Shown: in pieces, positions 1-7,976 of the stretch
How the letters are laid out: every line of letters starts with the position of its first letter
Numbering within the stretch: the stretch's first letter is position 1
Assembly (NCBI GenBank): GCA_035406685.1
Contig: DAONLM010000025.1
Location: 1 to 20,528, forward strand
DNA: 20,528 bases
DNA from: DAONLM01 sp035406685
GTDB taxonomy: Bacteria; Spirochaetota; GWE2-31-10; MWDO01
Direction: 5' to 3'
Translations under genes and position numbers: made by a program
The notes under the pieces: generated by a model
Told to the model about the DNA's origin: nothing
Database searches by the model: none
What the model saw: only the letters and a program-made list of their open reading frames with translations

Positions 1-81
1 TACAAAATTTAAGAAAAAAATTAAAAATTTTTGCCTAAAAATAAAATCACACCCTTTGTCTTTTTAATTTTTAAAATACCT

Positions 82-110
82 TTGACAGAATAAATAAAAT
101 TTTATAATAT
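82..110 (+). promoter_or_regulatory. candidate upstream sigma-70 promoter (P1)
   Basis: TTGACA at 82-87 is followed by an A/T stretch containing TATAAT at 103-108 (15-bp spacer) or TAATAT at 105-110 (17-bp spacer). It would start transcription about 105 nt before the sensor-phosphatase gene. The spacing is less clean than for the second promoter downstream, so it may be an auxiliary start site. Confidence 0.4.
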
Positions 111-154
111 TTATAAGTTGATTTTTTTTATTTTTAAAATATTTATTTATTTTA

Positions 155-183
155 TTGACTTTTTAACTATTATAGAATATAAT
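155..183 (+). promoter_or_regulatory. sigma-70 promoter (P2) of the sensor-phosphatase gene
   Basis: TTGACT at 155-160 and TATAAT at 178-183 are separated by exactly 17 bp. The predicted start near 190 leaves a leader of about 30 nt with an AGGA ribosome-binding sequence at 204-207 before the ATG at 221. It is inferred from consensus match only. Confidence 0.65.
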
Positions 184-220
184 ATTTTTTGAAATTTAAA
201 ATCAGGATATAAAAAAATTA

Positions 221-2350
221 ATGAGTATACAAAAAATAGAAAGTGGAAAGAATCTATTAAATATAAGAACTCAACTTTTAATTATAATTATTCCAATAGC
301 AATAATTCCATTAATAATCATAGTAAACCTGGTTATAAATAGAATATTTGTCCATCTTGAAAAGCAGAGTAGAGACTATTATTATACAATATTGGAGCAA
401 GTCGCAAATAATCTTAATTTTGTTTACAATCAATATGCTCGAACACTATCAAACATGATAGAGATTCCAGAGGTTGTTCAGGGGTTGACCCATCCCCCTT
501 ATAGATCAAAAGAAGAGGAAAGACTTGTATCAAACAATATTATTGGTGATGTAAACACAAGAGGTGGATTAAGAAATACAGTAGAAGAAAAAATAGAGGG
601 GGCTGTATTTATTTATGAAATGGATAGAAAATCATTAATTAACGAAACAGATTATAAGATTCATTATGTATCTTCTGCAAATATTGGTCCAGGATTAAAA
701 GAAATTATAAATGATCCTCTCTTTCAAAAATTAAAAGAAAATAAAGAGAAATTAATCTTTGGTAGATTTAAAGACTATATTTTCCCGGATGGTAAACAGA
801 GAGCAGTTATAATTTTTCCATATTACAAAAATAATGAAGAGGATTTTACTAAATTTATTTTAATAACTCTATTTCCAGATTTTATCCCAAAATTTTATAG
901 CAGTATAACAACTTTAAATTATGGAACACTTTATATCCTTGATAGATTCAATAATATTCTTTCACAGAATCATCCGGGAGAGGATGATCTTTATTCTTAT
1001 GATTCTCAAAAGAAAAGATATTATCTTGAACCCGGAGATCAAAAGTCTTATGGGGATATGTCTTTTAATGATTATTTAGTCTTAAATACTGATGAAAATA
1101 TTTTAAAAACAGAAAAGGTAAAAGAGATTCTTGATAAATTGGATAACGAAGAAATAGATGCTTTATCAAAACAACAAAATTATATTATTCATAATGGAAT
1201 AAAATATTTAATAGTAACTGGATTTGAAAATGCTACTAAATGTAAATTTGTATATTTTCACCCGGTAATTCAGATTCAGAGACCTATTTATAATATCATC
1301 TCAATAATAATAGTAATTACAATTTTTATAGTAATAATAGTAATAATAATAAGTTTAATACTAAGTAAAACTTTCACAAATCCTATAATGAAACTATCAG
1401 AAGCCTCATTAAAAATTGCTAAAGGAGATTACAATTTTTCAATTAATATAAATGGGAATAAAGAGATAAATATATTATCAGAAGCATTCAATAAAATGGT
1501 TAGAGAGATCAAAGATTATACTGAAAATCTTGAAAAAATGGTAGAACAGAGAACAAATGAATTAAAAGATGCTCATGAAAGATTAAAATTGGCACATCAG
1601 GCACTATGGGGTGAAATGGAATTAGCAAAAAAGATTCAGATTTCATTATTACCCATATCTCCTTCTATTTCTGGATATGATATTTCAGCAAAAATGATAG
1701 CAGCAAAAGAGGTGGGTGGGGATTTTTATGATATAGCAACTTATAACAATAGAAATATTATAACTATTGGTGATGTTTCTGGCCATGGTGTTACTCCGGG
1801 CTTAATAACAATGATAATTCAGACTATTATCTCTTCCATTATGACAGAAAATAAAAATATATCTCTCAAAGAATTATATTCTTATCTTAATAAGCTTTTA
1901 ATTAAGAGTATAAAAAAATTGGATGTAAGAATGTTTGCAACAATTTCAATACTGGAAGAGGTATCTGAGGGAGAATTTATTGGCTGCGGTAAGCATAATG
2001 ATATAATTATTTATAGAAAAGATAAAAGAGAGATAGAATTGATAGAGACAAAGGGAATATGGCTTGGCATTTCAGAATATGGTATAGAAAATTATATTCA
2101 AGAATATAAATTTGATCTAAATGTTGATGATGTGATGCTTTTGTATACTGATGGACTAAGTGAAATCTCTGACTCTGATGGCAATATGTTTGAAAAAAGA
2201 TTAAAAGAGTTATTGATTGAAAATTGTGATAAGGACTCTAATGAAATATTAGATGCAATATTAAGAGAGTTTGAAGAGTTTAGAAATTCAAACTTTTCAG
2301 AATTTAATAACGATGATGATGTTACACTTTTAGTAATAAAAAAAATATAA
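221..2350 (+). CDS. membrane sensor with HAMP and SpoIIE/RsbU-type PP2C serine phosphatase
   Basis: A signal-controlled serine phosphatase that would dephosphorylate a STAS-domain antagonist in a partner-switching cascade. Seen: a transmembrane helix at about residues 18-40, an extracytoplasmic sensor region of ~310 residues, a second very hydrophobic helix at about 357-382, a HAMP-like linker (383-435), a coiled coil (430-475) and a PP2C domain (about 485-709). The metal-binding motifs are intact: EVGGDFYD (D501), GDVSGHG (D518), YTDG (D644) and the terminal DDDVT (698-702). This is the usual architecture of RsbU/RsbP-like membrane phosphatases. The likely substrate is the STAS-like protein encoded next (2477-2872), which has its own promoter. 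The sensor's ligand cannot be told from the sequence; the extracellular part may be a Cache-type fold, but that is inference. Confidence 0.9.
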   Translation: MSIQKIESGKNLLNIRTQLLIIIIPIAIIPLIIIVNLVINRIFVHLEKQSRDYYYTILEQVANNLNFVYNQYARTLSNMIEIPEVVQGLTHPPYRSKEEERLVSNNIIGDVNTRGGLRNTVEEKIEGAVFIYEMDRKSLINETDYKIHYVSSANIGPGLKEIINDPLFQKLKENKEKLIFGRFKDYIFPDGKQRAVIIFPYYKNNEEDFTKFILITLFPDFIPKFYSSITTLNYGTLYILDRFNNILSQNHPGEDDLYSYDSQKKRYYLEPGDQKSYGDMSFNDYLVLNTDENILKTEKVKEILDKLDNEEIDALSKQQNYIIHNGIKYLIVTGFENATKCKFVYFHPVIQIQRPIYNIISIIIVITIFIVIIVIIISLILSKTFTNPIMKLSEASLKIAKGDYNFSININGNKEINILSEAFNKMVREIKDYTENLEKMVEQRTNELKDAHERLKLAHQALWGEMELAKKIQISLLPISPSISGYDISAKMIAAKEVGGDFYDIATYNNRNIITIGDVSGHGVTPGLITMIIQTIISSIMTENKNISLKELYSYLNKLLIKSIKKLDVRMFATISILEEVSEGEFIGCGKHNDIIIYRKDKREIELIETKGIWLGISEYGIENYIQEYKFDLNVDDVMLLYTDGLSEISDSDGNMFEKRLKELLIENCDKDSNEILDAILREFEEFRNSNFSEFNNDDDVTLLVIKKI

Positions 2351-2375
2351 AATTGTTTTAAAAATTTATTTTTAG

Positions 2376-2415
2376 ATTATAATTTAAGCTTATAATAATT
2401 ATTTTTAGATTTTTT
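2376..2415 (+). terminator. weak A/T hairpin after the phosphatase gene
   Basis: ATTATAA (2376-2382) and TTATAAT (2390-2396) can pair around a 7-nt loop and are followed by T-rich sequence. The stem has no G-C pair, so termination here is uncertain. Confidence 0.25.
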
Positions 2416-2422
2416 TATTTTT

Positions 2423-2451
2423 TTGACAAAATTAAACTTTTTTATTATAAT
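2423..2451 (+). promoter_or_regulatory. consensus sigma-70 promoter of the STAS/HATPase operon
   Basis: TTGACA at 2423-2428 and TATAAT at 2446-2451 are separated by 17 bp, a perfect consensus. A GGAGGA ribosome-binding sequence at 2463-2468 lies 8 nt before the ATG at 2477. The switch proteins can therefore be made independently of the upstream phosphatase, probably at a high level. Confidence 0.75.
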
Positions 2452-2476
2452 ATAAAAATTATGGAGGAATTTAAAA

Positions 2477-2872
2477 ATGGCAAAAAATCTTACAACAAAC
2501 ACCTTAAATATTGAAGTTAAAGAACATGAAGACAAAAAAACATTGGAAGTTATATGGAATGGTAAGAGTATTGATTTAAATCCAGACAATATATTTCAGC
2601 CTTTTTTTGATGAAATAATAGAAGAATTAAAATCAAAAAATTATTCTATTGTAATTAACTTTTTCCCATTAGTATACATGAACTCATCTACAATGAATTC
2701 AATCATATTTTTTATAAAAAAATTATTGGAACAAAAGATAAAGACAAAGGTTGTTTACAATAGAGATCTTAAATGGCAGGATTTAAACTTTTCAACTCTT
2801 GAAATCTTTACAAATAATAATAATGGTCTATTTGAGTTAGAAAAGGCTCATTTAAAATGGAAATTATCATAA
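2477..2872 (+). CDS. STAS-like anti-sigma-factor antagonist (Slr1659-like)
   Basis: A small cytoplasmic switch protein of 131 residues. The stretch from about residue 56 (YSIVINFFPLVYMNSSTMNS) has the pattern of the STAS phosphorylation loop, with N69-S70-S71 in place of the DSS of SpoIIAA/RsbV. Ser70 is the likely phospho-acceptor, modified by a kinase and restored by a PP2C phosphatase. An amphipathic helix follows, as in STAS folds. It is longer than SpoIIAA-type proteins and resembles the cyanobacterial Slr1659-type regulators that travel with Slr1658-type ATP-binding proteins. The next gene, 3 nt downstream, is such an ATP-binding protein, which supports the call. The partner (sigma factor or other effector) is not visible in the window. 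Confidence 0.65.
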   Translation: MAKNLTTNTLNIEVKEHEDKKTLEVIWNGKSIDLNPDNIFQPFFDEIIEELKSKNYSIVINFFPLVYMNSSTMNSIIFFIKKLLEQKIKTKVVYNRDLKWQDLNFSTLEIFTNNNNGLFELEKAHLKWKLS

Positions 2873-2875
2873 GTT

Positions 2876-3367
2876 ATGAATTATAATATTTCTATTAAAC
2901 CAGATGTTGTTGAGATAGAAGTAATTAAAAGTACTCTTATAAAAGAAATTAAAATTAGTGATACGAATTTATTACATCAAATAGAGATGGCTTTTTCTGA
3001 ACTAGTAGAAAACGCGGTAAAATATTCTGATAAAAGCCTTGATAAAAATATAGAAATCTCTATTGAGTATAATGATCATATAAAAATTTCTGTCTCTAAT
3101 TATGTTTCAAGGAAAAGCCATATTAATAATCTTATAAATATAATAGAAAAGATAAAGTCAGTCAATAAAAATGATAACCTTTACCTAAAAAGAATTAAAG
3201 AGATAATAGATAGAAAGAGTCATGGCAAAAGTCAAATGGGTTTATATAGAATTTTTTATGAGGGGGATTTTGAATTAGATTATTCTTTTGATAATTCTAT
3301 AAAAAAACTCTCCATTACCGCTAAAAAAAATTCTCATCCGCATAATTCCCACACCCGCATTCAATGA
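2876..3367 (+). CDS. HATPase-type switch kinase/anti-sigma-like protein (Slr1658-like)
   Basis: A 163-residue GHKL ATPase-fold protein, probably the serine kinase or sequestering partner of the STAS-like protein 3 nt upstream. Seen: an N-box ELVENAVKYS at residues 42-51 with the magnesium-binding Asn46, and a C-terminal G-box-like GKSQMGLYRI at 117-126. The usual DxGxG G1 loop is replaced by SNYVSRKSH (about 74-82), a degenerate form that I recall as typical of the Slr1658-like group but have not verified; kinase activity is therefore uncertain. The last ~12 residues are rich in His, Ser and Asn, and their codons are unusually C-rich, unlike the rest of the gene. Order and spacing indicate co-transcription with the STAS gene. 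Confidence 0.7.
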   Translation: MNYNISIKPDVVEIEVIKSTLIKEIKISDTNLLHQIEMAFSELVENAVKYSDKSLDKNIEISIEYNDHIKISVSNYVSRKSHINNLINIIEKIKSVNKNDNLYLKRIKEIIDRKSHGKSQMGLYRIFYEGDFELDYSFDNSIKKLSITAKKNSHPHNSHTRIQ

Positions 3368-3408
3368 TTAACTTTATTATTAAATTTTATGTAAATTTTT
3401 AGCTATAT

Positions 3409-3438
3409 TTAGACTTTTTCATAAGATAAGAGTATAAT
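3409..3438 (+). promoter_or_regulatory. candidate sigma-70 promoter of the VWA operon
   Basis: TTAGAC (3409-3414), 18 bp, TATAAT (3433-3438). An AAAGGAGA ribosome-binding sequence at 3453-3460 precedes the ATG at 3466. Confidence 0.5.
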
Positions 3439-3465
3439 TTATTATATATTTTAAAGGAGAGTCTT

Positions 3466-4575
3466 ATGAAAAAGAAAACTTTTATTGTTTTTTTAATTAT
3501 CTTCTTGTTATCTATTTTTAATGCTACTGCACAGGAAGATGAAAATATAATCCAGATTGCGATTTTGCTTGATACAAGCAATAGTATGGATGGCTTAATA
3601 GATCAGGCAAAGTCTCAATTATGGAAAATAGTAAATGAACTTGCTATTTCTAAAAAGAATGGCAAGAGCCTAAGGATAGAAGTGGCTTTATTTGAATATG
3701 GGAATAACTATTTAAAACCAGAAGAGGGATATATAAGAATGGTCTCACCCCTTACCACTGATCTGGATCTAATATCAGACCAACTCTTTAAACTAAAGAC
3801 AAATGGTGGACTTGAATATTGTGGCTGGGTAATACAAGAATCTACAGAAAAGTTAAAATGGCATAAGAGTAATAATGTATTAAAATTAATTTTTATAGCT
3901 GGCAATGAGCCTTTTGATCAGGGAGATGTAAAATATCAAGAGTCCTGCAAGAATGCAATTTCAAAAGGTATAATTGTAAATACTATATTTTGTGGTTCAT
4001 ATCAGGAAGGGGTTGCAACATTCTGGAAAAGAGGGGCAGATCTTGCAGATGGTAAATATGTAAATATAGATCAATCTAAAAAATATGAATATGTTGAGAC
4101 TCCTTATGATAATGAGATAGCATCTCTTAATGAAGAGCTAAATAAGACCTATATTGCTTATGGGAGTCAGGGAAAAGAGAAAAAGATTATGCAGGAGAGA
4201 CAGGATCAGAATGCAAAAACAATGAATAGAGAGAGTGAAATTCAGAGGACAATTACAAAATCTCAAAAGCAATATGCAAATTCAGAATGGGATCTTGTGG
4301 ATGCTGTTAAAGAGAAAGAGATTGATATAAATAACATAGATGAAAAGAATCTTCCAGAAGAGATGAGAAAAATGAGCAAAGAAGATAGAAAAAAATATAT
4401 TGAAAACATGATAAAAAAGAGAGAAGAGATTCAGAAAAAAATTTTAGAATTAAATGATAAAAGGAATAATTATCTAATAGAGAGAAAGAAGCAGGATAGT
4501 AAGAATGAGTCTCTTGATTCTGCTATTATAAAAATAATAAAGGATCAGGCGATTAAAAAGAATTATCAATTCTAA
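3466..4575 (+). CDS. exported von Willebrand factor A domain protein with coiled-coil tail
   Basis: A 369-residue protein with a clear Sec signal peptide (MKKK, then a hydrophobic run; likely cleavage after NATA at residue 22), so it acts in the periplasm or at the surface. A VWA domain fills residues ~28-205: strand IAILLDTSNSMDG carries the metal-ion-dependent adhesion site DxSxS (D36, S38, S40), with LTTDLD and FIAGNEPFD as later metal-site strands. From about residue 215 the protein is highly charged and helical, rich in Lys, Glu and Gln, and probably a coiled coil. It is the first gene of a two-gene operon; the next VWA/VIT protein starts 13 nt after its stop. VWA proteins bind protein ligands through the metal site; the partner is unknown. 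I recognise no gene name. Confidence 0.8.
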   Translation: MKKKTFIVFLIIFLLSIFNATAQEDENIIQIAILLDTSNSMDGLIDQAKSQLWKIVNELAISKKNGKSLRIEVALFEYGNNYLKPEEGYIRMVSPLTTDLDLISDQLFKLKTNGGLEYCGWVIQESTEKLKWHKSNNVLKLIFIAGNEPFDQGDVKYQESCKNAISKGIIVNTIFCGSYQEGVATFWKRGADLADGKYVNIDQSKKYEYVETPYDNEIASLNEELNKTYIAYGSQGKEKKIMQERQDQNAKTMNRESEIQRTITKSQKQYANSEWDLVDAVKEKEIDINNIDEKNLPEEMRKMSKEDRKKYIENMIKKREEIQKKILELNDKRNNYLIERKKQDSKNESLDSAIIKIIKDQAIKKNYQF

Positions 4576-4588
4576 AAGAAGGTAAGTT

Positions 4589-6763
4589 ATGAAAAGAGGA
4601 TGCATATTTATATACTTTATTTTCGTATTAAATTTTCTTTTTTCTGATGGATTTATTATAATTCATAATCTTCCACAAAGAGAAAATCCCTTTCCACTCG
4701 AAGTAAAAGAGCATTATGTCAATGTAGATATTTATGAATTAACAGCAACAACAAATATAGAGCAGACATTCTATAATCCTAATTCGTATAGCATGGAAGG
4801 GACATATCTCTTTCCGGTGCCAAAGGGTGCTGTAATAAAAAAATTTAGTATGTTTATAAATGGAAAAGAGGTCAATGCAGAACTGCTTGATGCAAAAAAG
4901 GCAAGAGAGATTTATGAAGATATTGTAAGAAGAGAGAGGGATCCAGCAATATTAGAATATGATGGTCTTGATGTTTTTAAGGTTAGAATTTTCCCCATTG
5001 AACCTTATTCTGAAAAAAGAATTAAGATATCATATTCAGAAATACTAACAAAGGATTTTGGAACAATAGAGTATCTATATCCACTTAACACCGAAAAATT
5101 TTCCAGTAAACCATTGAAGGAGATGGTAATTAATGTCAATCTAAAAACTGAAAGTGAAATTAAGAATGTATATTCAACTTCGCACAATGTTGAGATTGTA
5201 AAAAAAGAAAAAAACAGAGCAATAATATCTTATGAAGAGAAAAATACAAAGCCAGATATTGATTTTAAATTATACTTTTCTACAATTAATTCTAAAATAG
5301 GGCTTTCCATGATTCCATATAAAGAAAAAAATGAGGATGGTTTCTTCTTTTTAAATATTTCACCCGGTTTGGAAGTTGAAGAAAAAGAGATAGTTCCAAA
5401 AGATGTTACTTTTGTATTTGATAATTCTGGAAGCATGGAGGGAAAAAATCTTATTATGGCAAAAAAGGCACTCAATTTTTGCGTTGGAAATTTAAGAGAA
5501 AATGATAGATTTGAAATAATAAGATTTTCCACAGAGGCTGAACCTCTTTTTAATACTTTGCAAATAGCAACAAAAGAGAATAAAGAAAAGGCTTTTAATT
5601 TTATCAATAATATTCAGGCTATTGGGGGCACAAATATTGAAGAGGCATTAAAACTGGCATTGCAAAATAGTAATAACGATAGACTTCATATAATAGTATT
5701 CATAACTGATGGCAAGCCGACAATTGGGGAGAGAGATGAGGAAAAATTACTAACAATTATAAAAAAGAATAATACTAAAAAGACTCGAATATTTACATTT
5801 GGCATAGGATATGAGATCAATACCCATCTTCTTGATAAAATCACAGATATTACAGGTGGCTATAGAAATTATATAATGCCAGAAGAGGATATAGAGGTAA
5901 AGATTTCTAATTTTTTTATGAAATTAAATTCTCCAGTATTAACAGATATCTCGATTGATTTTGGGTCTATTAAAGTATATAACCTTTATCCACAACAGAT
6001 ATCTGACATTTTTAAAGGCAGTTCAATATCTATTGTTGGACGATATAAAGGTTCAGGTAAGACAACCATTACTCTAAAAGGTATTTTGAATAATAAAGAG
6101 ACTATTTTAAAATATGAATTTATTTTCCCGGATATTTCTGTAAAAGATTCGTTTATATCATCTATATGGGCAACAAGAAGAATTGGCTATCTACTCGATT
6201 ATATAAGACTTCATAAAGAGGAGAGGGAGTTAGTTGATGAGATTGTCTATCTTGCCAGAAAGTATGGAATTATTACTCCTTATACGAGTTATTTAATCGT
6301 TGAAGATGAGGTTAAGAGAGTAAATAAAAACGAAATTTTAGAAAAAGATCAGACAATTAATAGTTATAAACGTCAAAATCAGAGCAATATAATCAAAGAA
6401 AGAGAGAAATATGATATTGAGAAAAAAGAGAAATCTGGTAAAAATAGTGTTGCAACAAGTATTGAGAATCAATATCTAAGAACAGCAGAGACATTTAATG
6501 AAAGTAAGACTATTCTTCAAGATAATAACTCTTTATCTCAAAAGTATAAAAATATTCAAGGCAGAGCAATTTATCAGGTAGATAATTACTGGATTGATTC
6601 AAAATTGCAATCTTTTAAAGCAAAAAAAGAAAGGAGAATAAAGTTTGCAAGTAAAGAATATTTTGAACTATATGCCAATAATCCTTTAATATCTCAATTT
6701 TTAGCATTGGGAAAGAATATAAGATTTTTATTTGATGATGTTATTTATGAGATTTATGAATAG
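4589..6763 (+). CDS. VIT and VWA domain protein (inter-alpha-trypsin-inhibitor heavy-chain-like)
   Basis: A 724-residue exported protein. The N-terminus has a signal peptide (about 1-19, MKRG followed by aromatic and hydrophobic residues). A VIT domain spans about 38-150, with the characteristic GTYLFPVPKGAVI and KARE-YED segments. A VWA domain follows at about 270-445 with a complete metal site: DNSGS (D278, S280, S282), GGT (T348) and TDG (D374). The part after ~450 holds a beta-rich region, a conserved LARKYGIITPYTSYLIVEDE segment (from residue 556) and a charged tail. The VIT-VWA order matches bacterial proteins related to inter-alpha-trypsin-inhibitor heavy chains, some of which are sortase substrates; no C-terminal sorting signal is seen here. 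The ATG follows a GAAGG ribosome-binding sequence, and the gene is translated in one operon with the preceding VWA gene. Confidence 0.88.
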   Translation: MKRGCIFIYFIFVLNFLFSDGFIIIHNLPQRENPFPLEVKEHYVNVDIYELTATTNIEQTFYNPNSYSMEGTYLFPVPKGAVIKKFSMFINGKEVNAELLDAKKAREIYEDIVRRERDPAILEYDGLDVFKVRIFPIEPYSEKRIKISYSEILTKDFGTIEYLYPLNTEKFSSKPLKEMVINVNLKTESEIKNVYSTSHNVEIVKKEKNRAIISYEEKNTKPDIDFKLYFSTINSKIGLSMIPYKEKNEDGFFFLNISPGLEVEEKEIVPKDVTFVFDNSGSMEGKNLIMAKKALNFCVGNLRENDRFEIIRFSTEAEPLFNTLQIATKENKEKAFNFINNIQAIGGTNIEEALKLALQNSNNDRLHIIVFITDGKPTIGERDEEKLLTIIKKNNTKKTRIFTFGIGYEINTHLLDKITDITGGYRNYIMPEEDIEVKISNFFMKLNSPVLTDISIDFGSIKVYNLYPQQISDIFKGSSISIVGRYKGSGKTTITLKGILNNKETILKYEFIFPDISVKDSFISSIWATRRIGYLLDYIRLHKEERELVDEIVYLARKYGIITPYTSYLIVEDEVKRVNKNEILEKDQTINSYKRQNQSNIIKEREKYDIEKKEKSGKNSVATSIENQYLRTAETFNESKTILQDNNSLSQKYKNIQGRAIYQVDNYWIDSKLQSFKAKKERRIKFASKEYFELYANNPLISQFLALGKNIRFLFDDVIYEIYE

Positions 6764-6771
6764 ATAAAGAC

Positions 6772-6787
6772 TACGACAATTGTCGTA
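6772..6787. repeat. 16-bp perfect palindrome TACGACAATTGTCGTA
   Basis: The palindrome lies 8 bp after the VIT/VWA stop codon. It is not followed by a T-tract, so it is unlikely to be a terminator. Its arms share the ACGACA...TGTC pattern with the GACATATGTC palindromes at 14748, 14817 and 14933, which suggests a shared protein-binding site, though the central bases differ. Confidence 0.5.
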
Positions 6788-6865
6788 TGACTCTTATACA
6801 ATATAAATTTTGTTTTATTAATAAAATAATATATATTTCTGATTTGGGAAAGCAGAGTTTGGTAG

Positions 6866-7036
6866 GATGATTTTGGTGCAAGAGGAATAAAAAGAAAAAA
6901 TTTTAAATCAAAACTTGATGAATACAAAAATTACCTTGAGGGAAGACCTGAAAAATATAATATAACAAGTCTAAAATTATTTAAAGAAATACAAAAACAG
7001 AGATTTACTAAATTCTTGAATTTGTCAAAATTTTGA
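6866..7036 (+). pseudogene. decayed ORF fragment (56 codons, no start)
   Basis: One frame is open from 6866 to a stop at 7034-7036 and reads like real coding sequence, starting DDFGARGIKRKNFKSKLDEY and ending FTKFLNLSKF. It is preceded in frame by TAG at 6863-6865 and has no start codon or ribosome-binding sequence. A shorter look-alike (FEERVIKRENF) sits at 12383-12424. I do not recognise the protein; it is most simply the 3' end of a lost gene or mobile element. Confidence 0.4.
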
Positions 7037-7046
7037 CATTTTTTTT
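7023..7046 (+). terminator. palindrome TGTCAAAATTTTGACA with T-tract
   Basis: A perfect 16-bp palindrome (7023-7038) is followed immediately by eight T residues. It could fold as a 6-bp stem with an AATT loop and end transcription coming from the VWA operon or the ORF fragment. As double-stranded DNA it could equally be an operator; it also contains a TTGACA hexamer, but no matching -10 was found. Confidence 0.4.
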
Positions 7047-7101
7047 AAAATAATTGAAAAAATAAATTTACTTTTTTAATTTTTTTTATTATATTTAAAG
7101 C

Positions 7102-7557
7102 ATGAGTAAAATAAATATTGATAATATTAAAAACAATAAGGATATTATTGTTATAGAAAAGAATTTAATCTCCCCTAAAAAATATTTTCCTGAAATAGGA
7201 GTAGAAGCTATTTTGCATAAGAAGAAAACTAGAATTGTGCAAAATGCGAATATTGACAAAGTTCAATATACTATTTACTATATAGGTCAATATAAGTATT
7301 TTGATAAAAATAGCAATAAATATAGATACATCACTGATAAAATAGAAGGGGTAACAGGTAAAAGACGTTATGACGATAATATAATAATAAAGTCTTTAAA
7401 ATCTGTTATAACAAATCAGATGACGATAAGTGAGGTATCAAAGTATTTAAAGAAAAATTATAATTTAAAAGTCGTTCCTTCAACAATCTGGAATTGGGTT
7501 GACATTGTAAAAATAGATGATGAATCAAAAAAAGAGATAGAGAAAGAAACAAAATAA
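7102..7557 (+). CDS. HTH protein, possible truncated transposase or DNA-binding remnant
   Basis: A 151-residue basic protein. Residues about 88-135 (GKRRYDDNIIIKSLK through TISEVSKYLKK to VVPSTIWNWV) have the look of the N-terminal helix-turn-helix seen in transposases and invertases, where StiwnWv is the recognition helix. The catalytic part expected after it is missing: the frame stops after a short charged tail and no continuation is seen in the other frames downstream. The start ATG lacks a convincing ribosome-binding sequence, and the flanks contain other decayed sequence. It is most likely the residue of a mobile element, though a small stand-alone DNA-binding protein is possible. No terminal inverted repeats were recognised. 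Confidence 0.4.
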   Translation: MSKINIDNIKNNKDIIVIEKNLISPKKYFPEIGVEAILHKKKTRIVQNANIDKVQYTIYYIGQYKYFDKNSNKYRYITDKIEGVTGKRRYDDNIIIKSLKSVITNQMTISEVSKYLKKNYNLKVVPSTIWNWVDIVKIDDESKKEIEKETK

Positions 7558-7729
7558 AAATTTTCGAAAAACATGGTAATAACGAAAAAAAGATACTAGT
7601 TGAAAAAAATATAATCGCTGAAAATGATTAAAATAATATTACTTCTTATTCTTCCAGCAGGGATGCTTGAAATAATTCCAGTAAAAATAGTGGCATAACT
7701 TTATTTTTCAGTGATTTAAGAAAAGTGTC

Positions 7730-7770
7730 AAATTTTTTAAGAAAATCCTTTACAAAATTTATGAAAAAAT
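7730..7770 (-). repeat. partial copy of the RHH-gene upstream element
   Basis: About 40 bp match 12999-13038 with a single difference in the core, and the same core lies inverted at 20382-20415. Read on the - strand it contains the CATAAATTTTGTAAAGGATT core (20 nt). No gene follows it on the - strand and the ribosome-binding-site half of the element is absent, so this is a truncated or orphan copy. Confidence 0.7.
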
Positions 7771-7909
7771 TAAATTTCATTAATATTTTTTTTCACTATA
7801 GATTTTTGACAAACGTCGATTCAATAACGAAGTGCATATTTTATAAGATCATAAAACGTCATAAAATTAAAATCGCACCCTAACCCCTCTCTTTTCATAC
7901 ACAATATTT

Positions 7910-7940
7910 TTGACAAAATAAAAAATTATTTGTATATAAT
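7910..7940 (+). promoter_or_regulatory. candidate sigma-70 promoter of the YcaO operon
   Basis: TTGACA at 7910-7915 precedes TATATA (7933-7938, 17-bp spacer) and the overlapping TATAAT (7935-7940, 19-bp spacer), with TG just upstream. An AAGGA sequence lies shortly before the ATG at 7977. Confidence 0.6.
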
Positions 7941-7976
7941 TAAAAAATAATGATATTAAAAAATTAAGGAAATAAG

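Larger units (their letters stand above)
7558..7976. other. intergenic region without a supported gene
   Basis: A 419-bp spacer with stops in all frames. It holds only very short ORFs, including a 24-codon hydrophobic one starting at 7624 that has no ribosome-binding sequence. It contains one partial copy of the repeated ribbon-helix-helix upstream element (7730-7770, - orientation) and the promoter of the YcaO operon. A locally C-rich run at 7875-7892 stands out from the A/T background. The stretch looks like decayed sequence rather than a functional leader. Confidence 0.6.

Noticed and set aside
5230..5607. 125-codon - strand open frame
   Set aside because: It lies entirely inside the VIT/VWA gene, on the opposite strand, and has no start signals or recognisable domain.
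7806..7847. Second promoter upstream of the YcaO gene
   Set aside because: A TTGACA hexamer is present at 7806-7811, but the nearest -10-like sequence is about 30 bp away.
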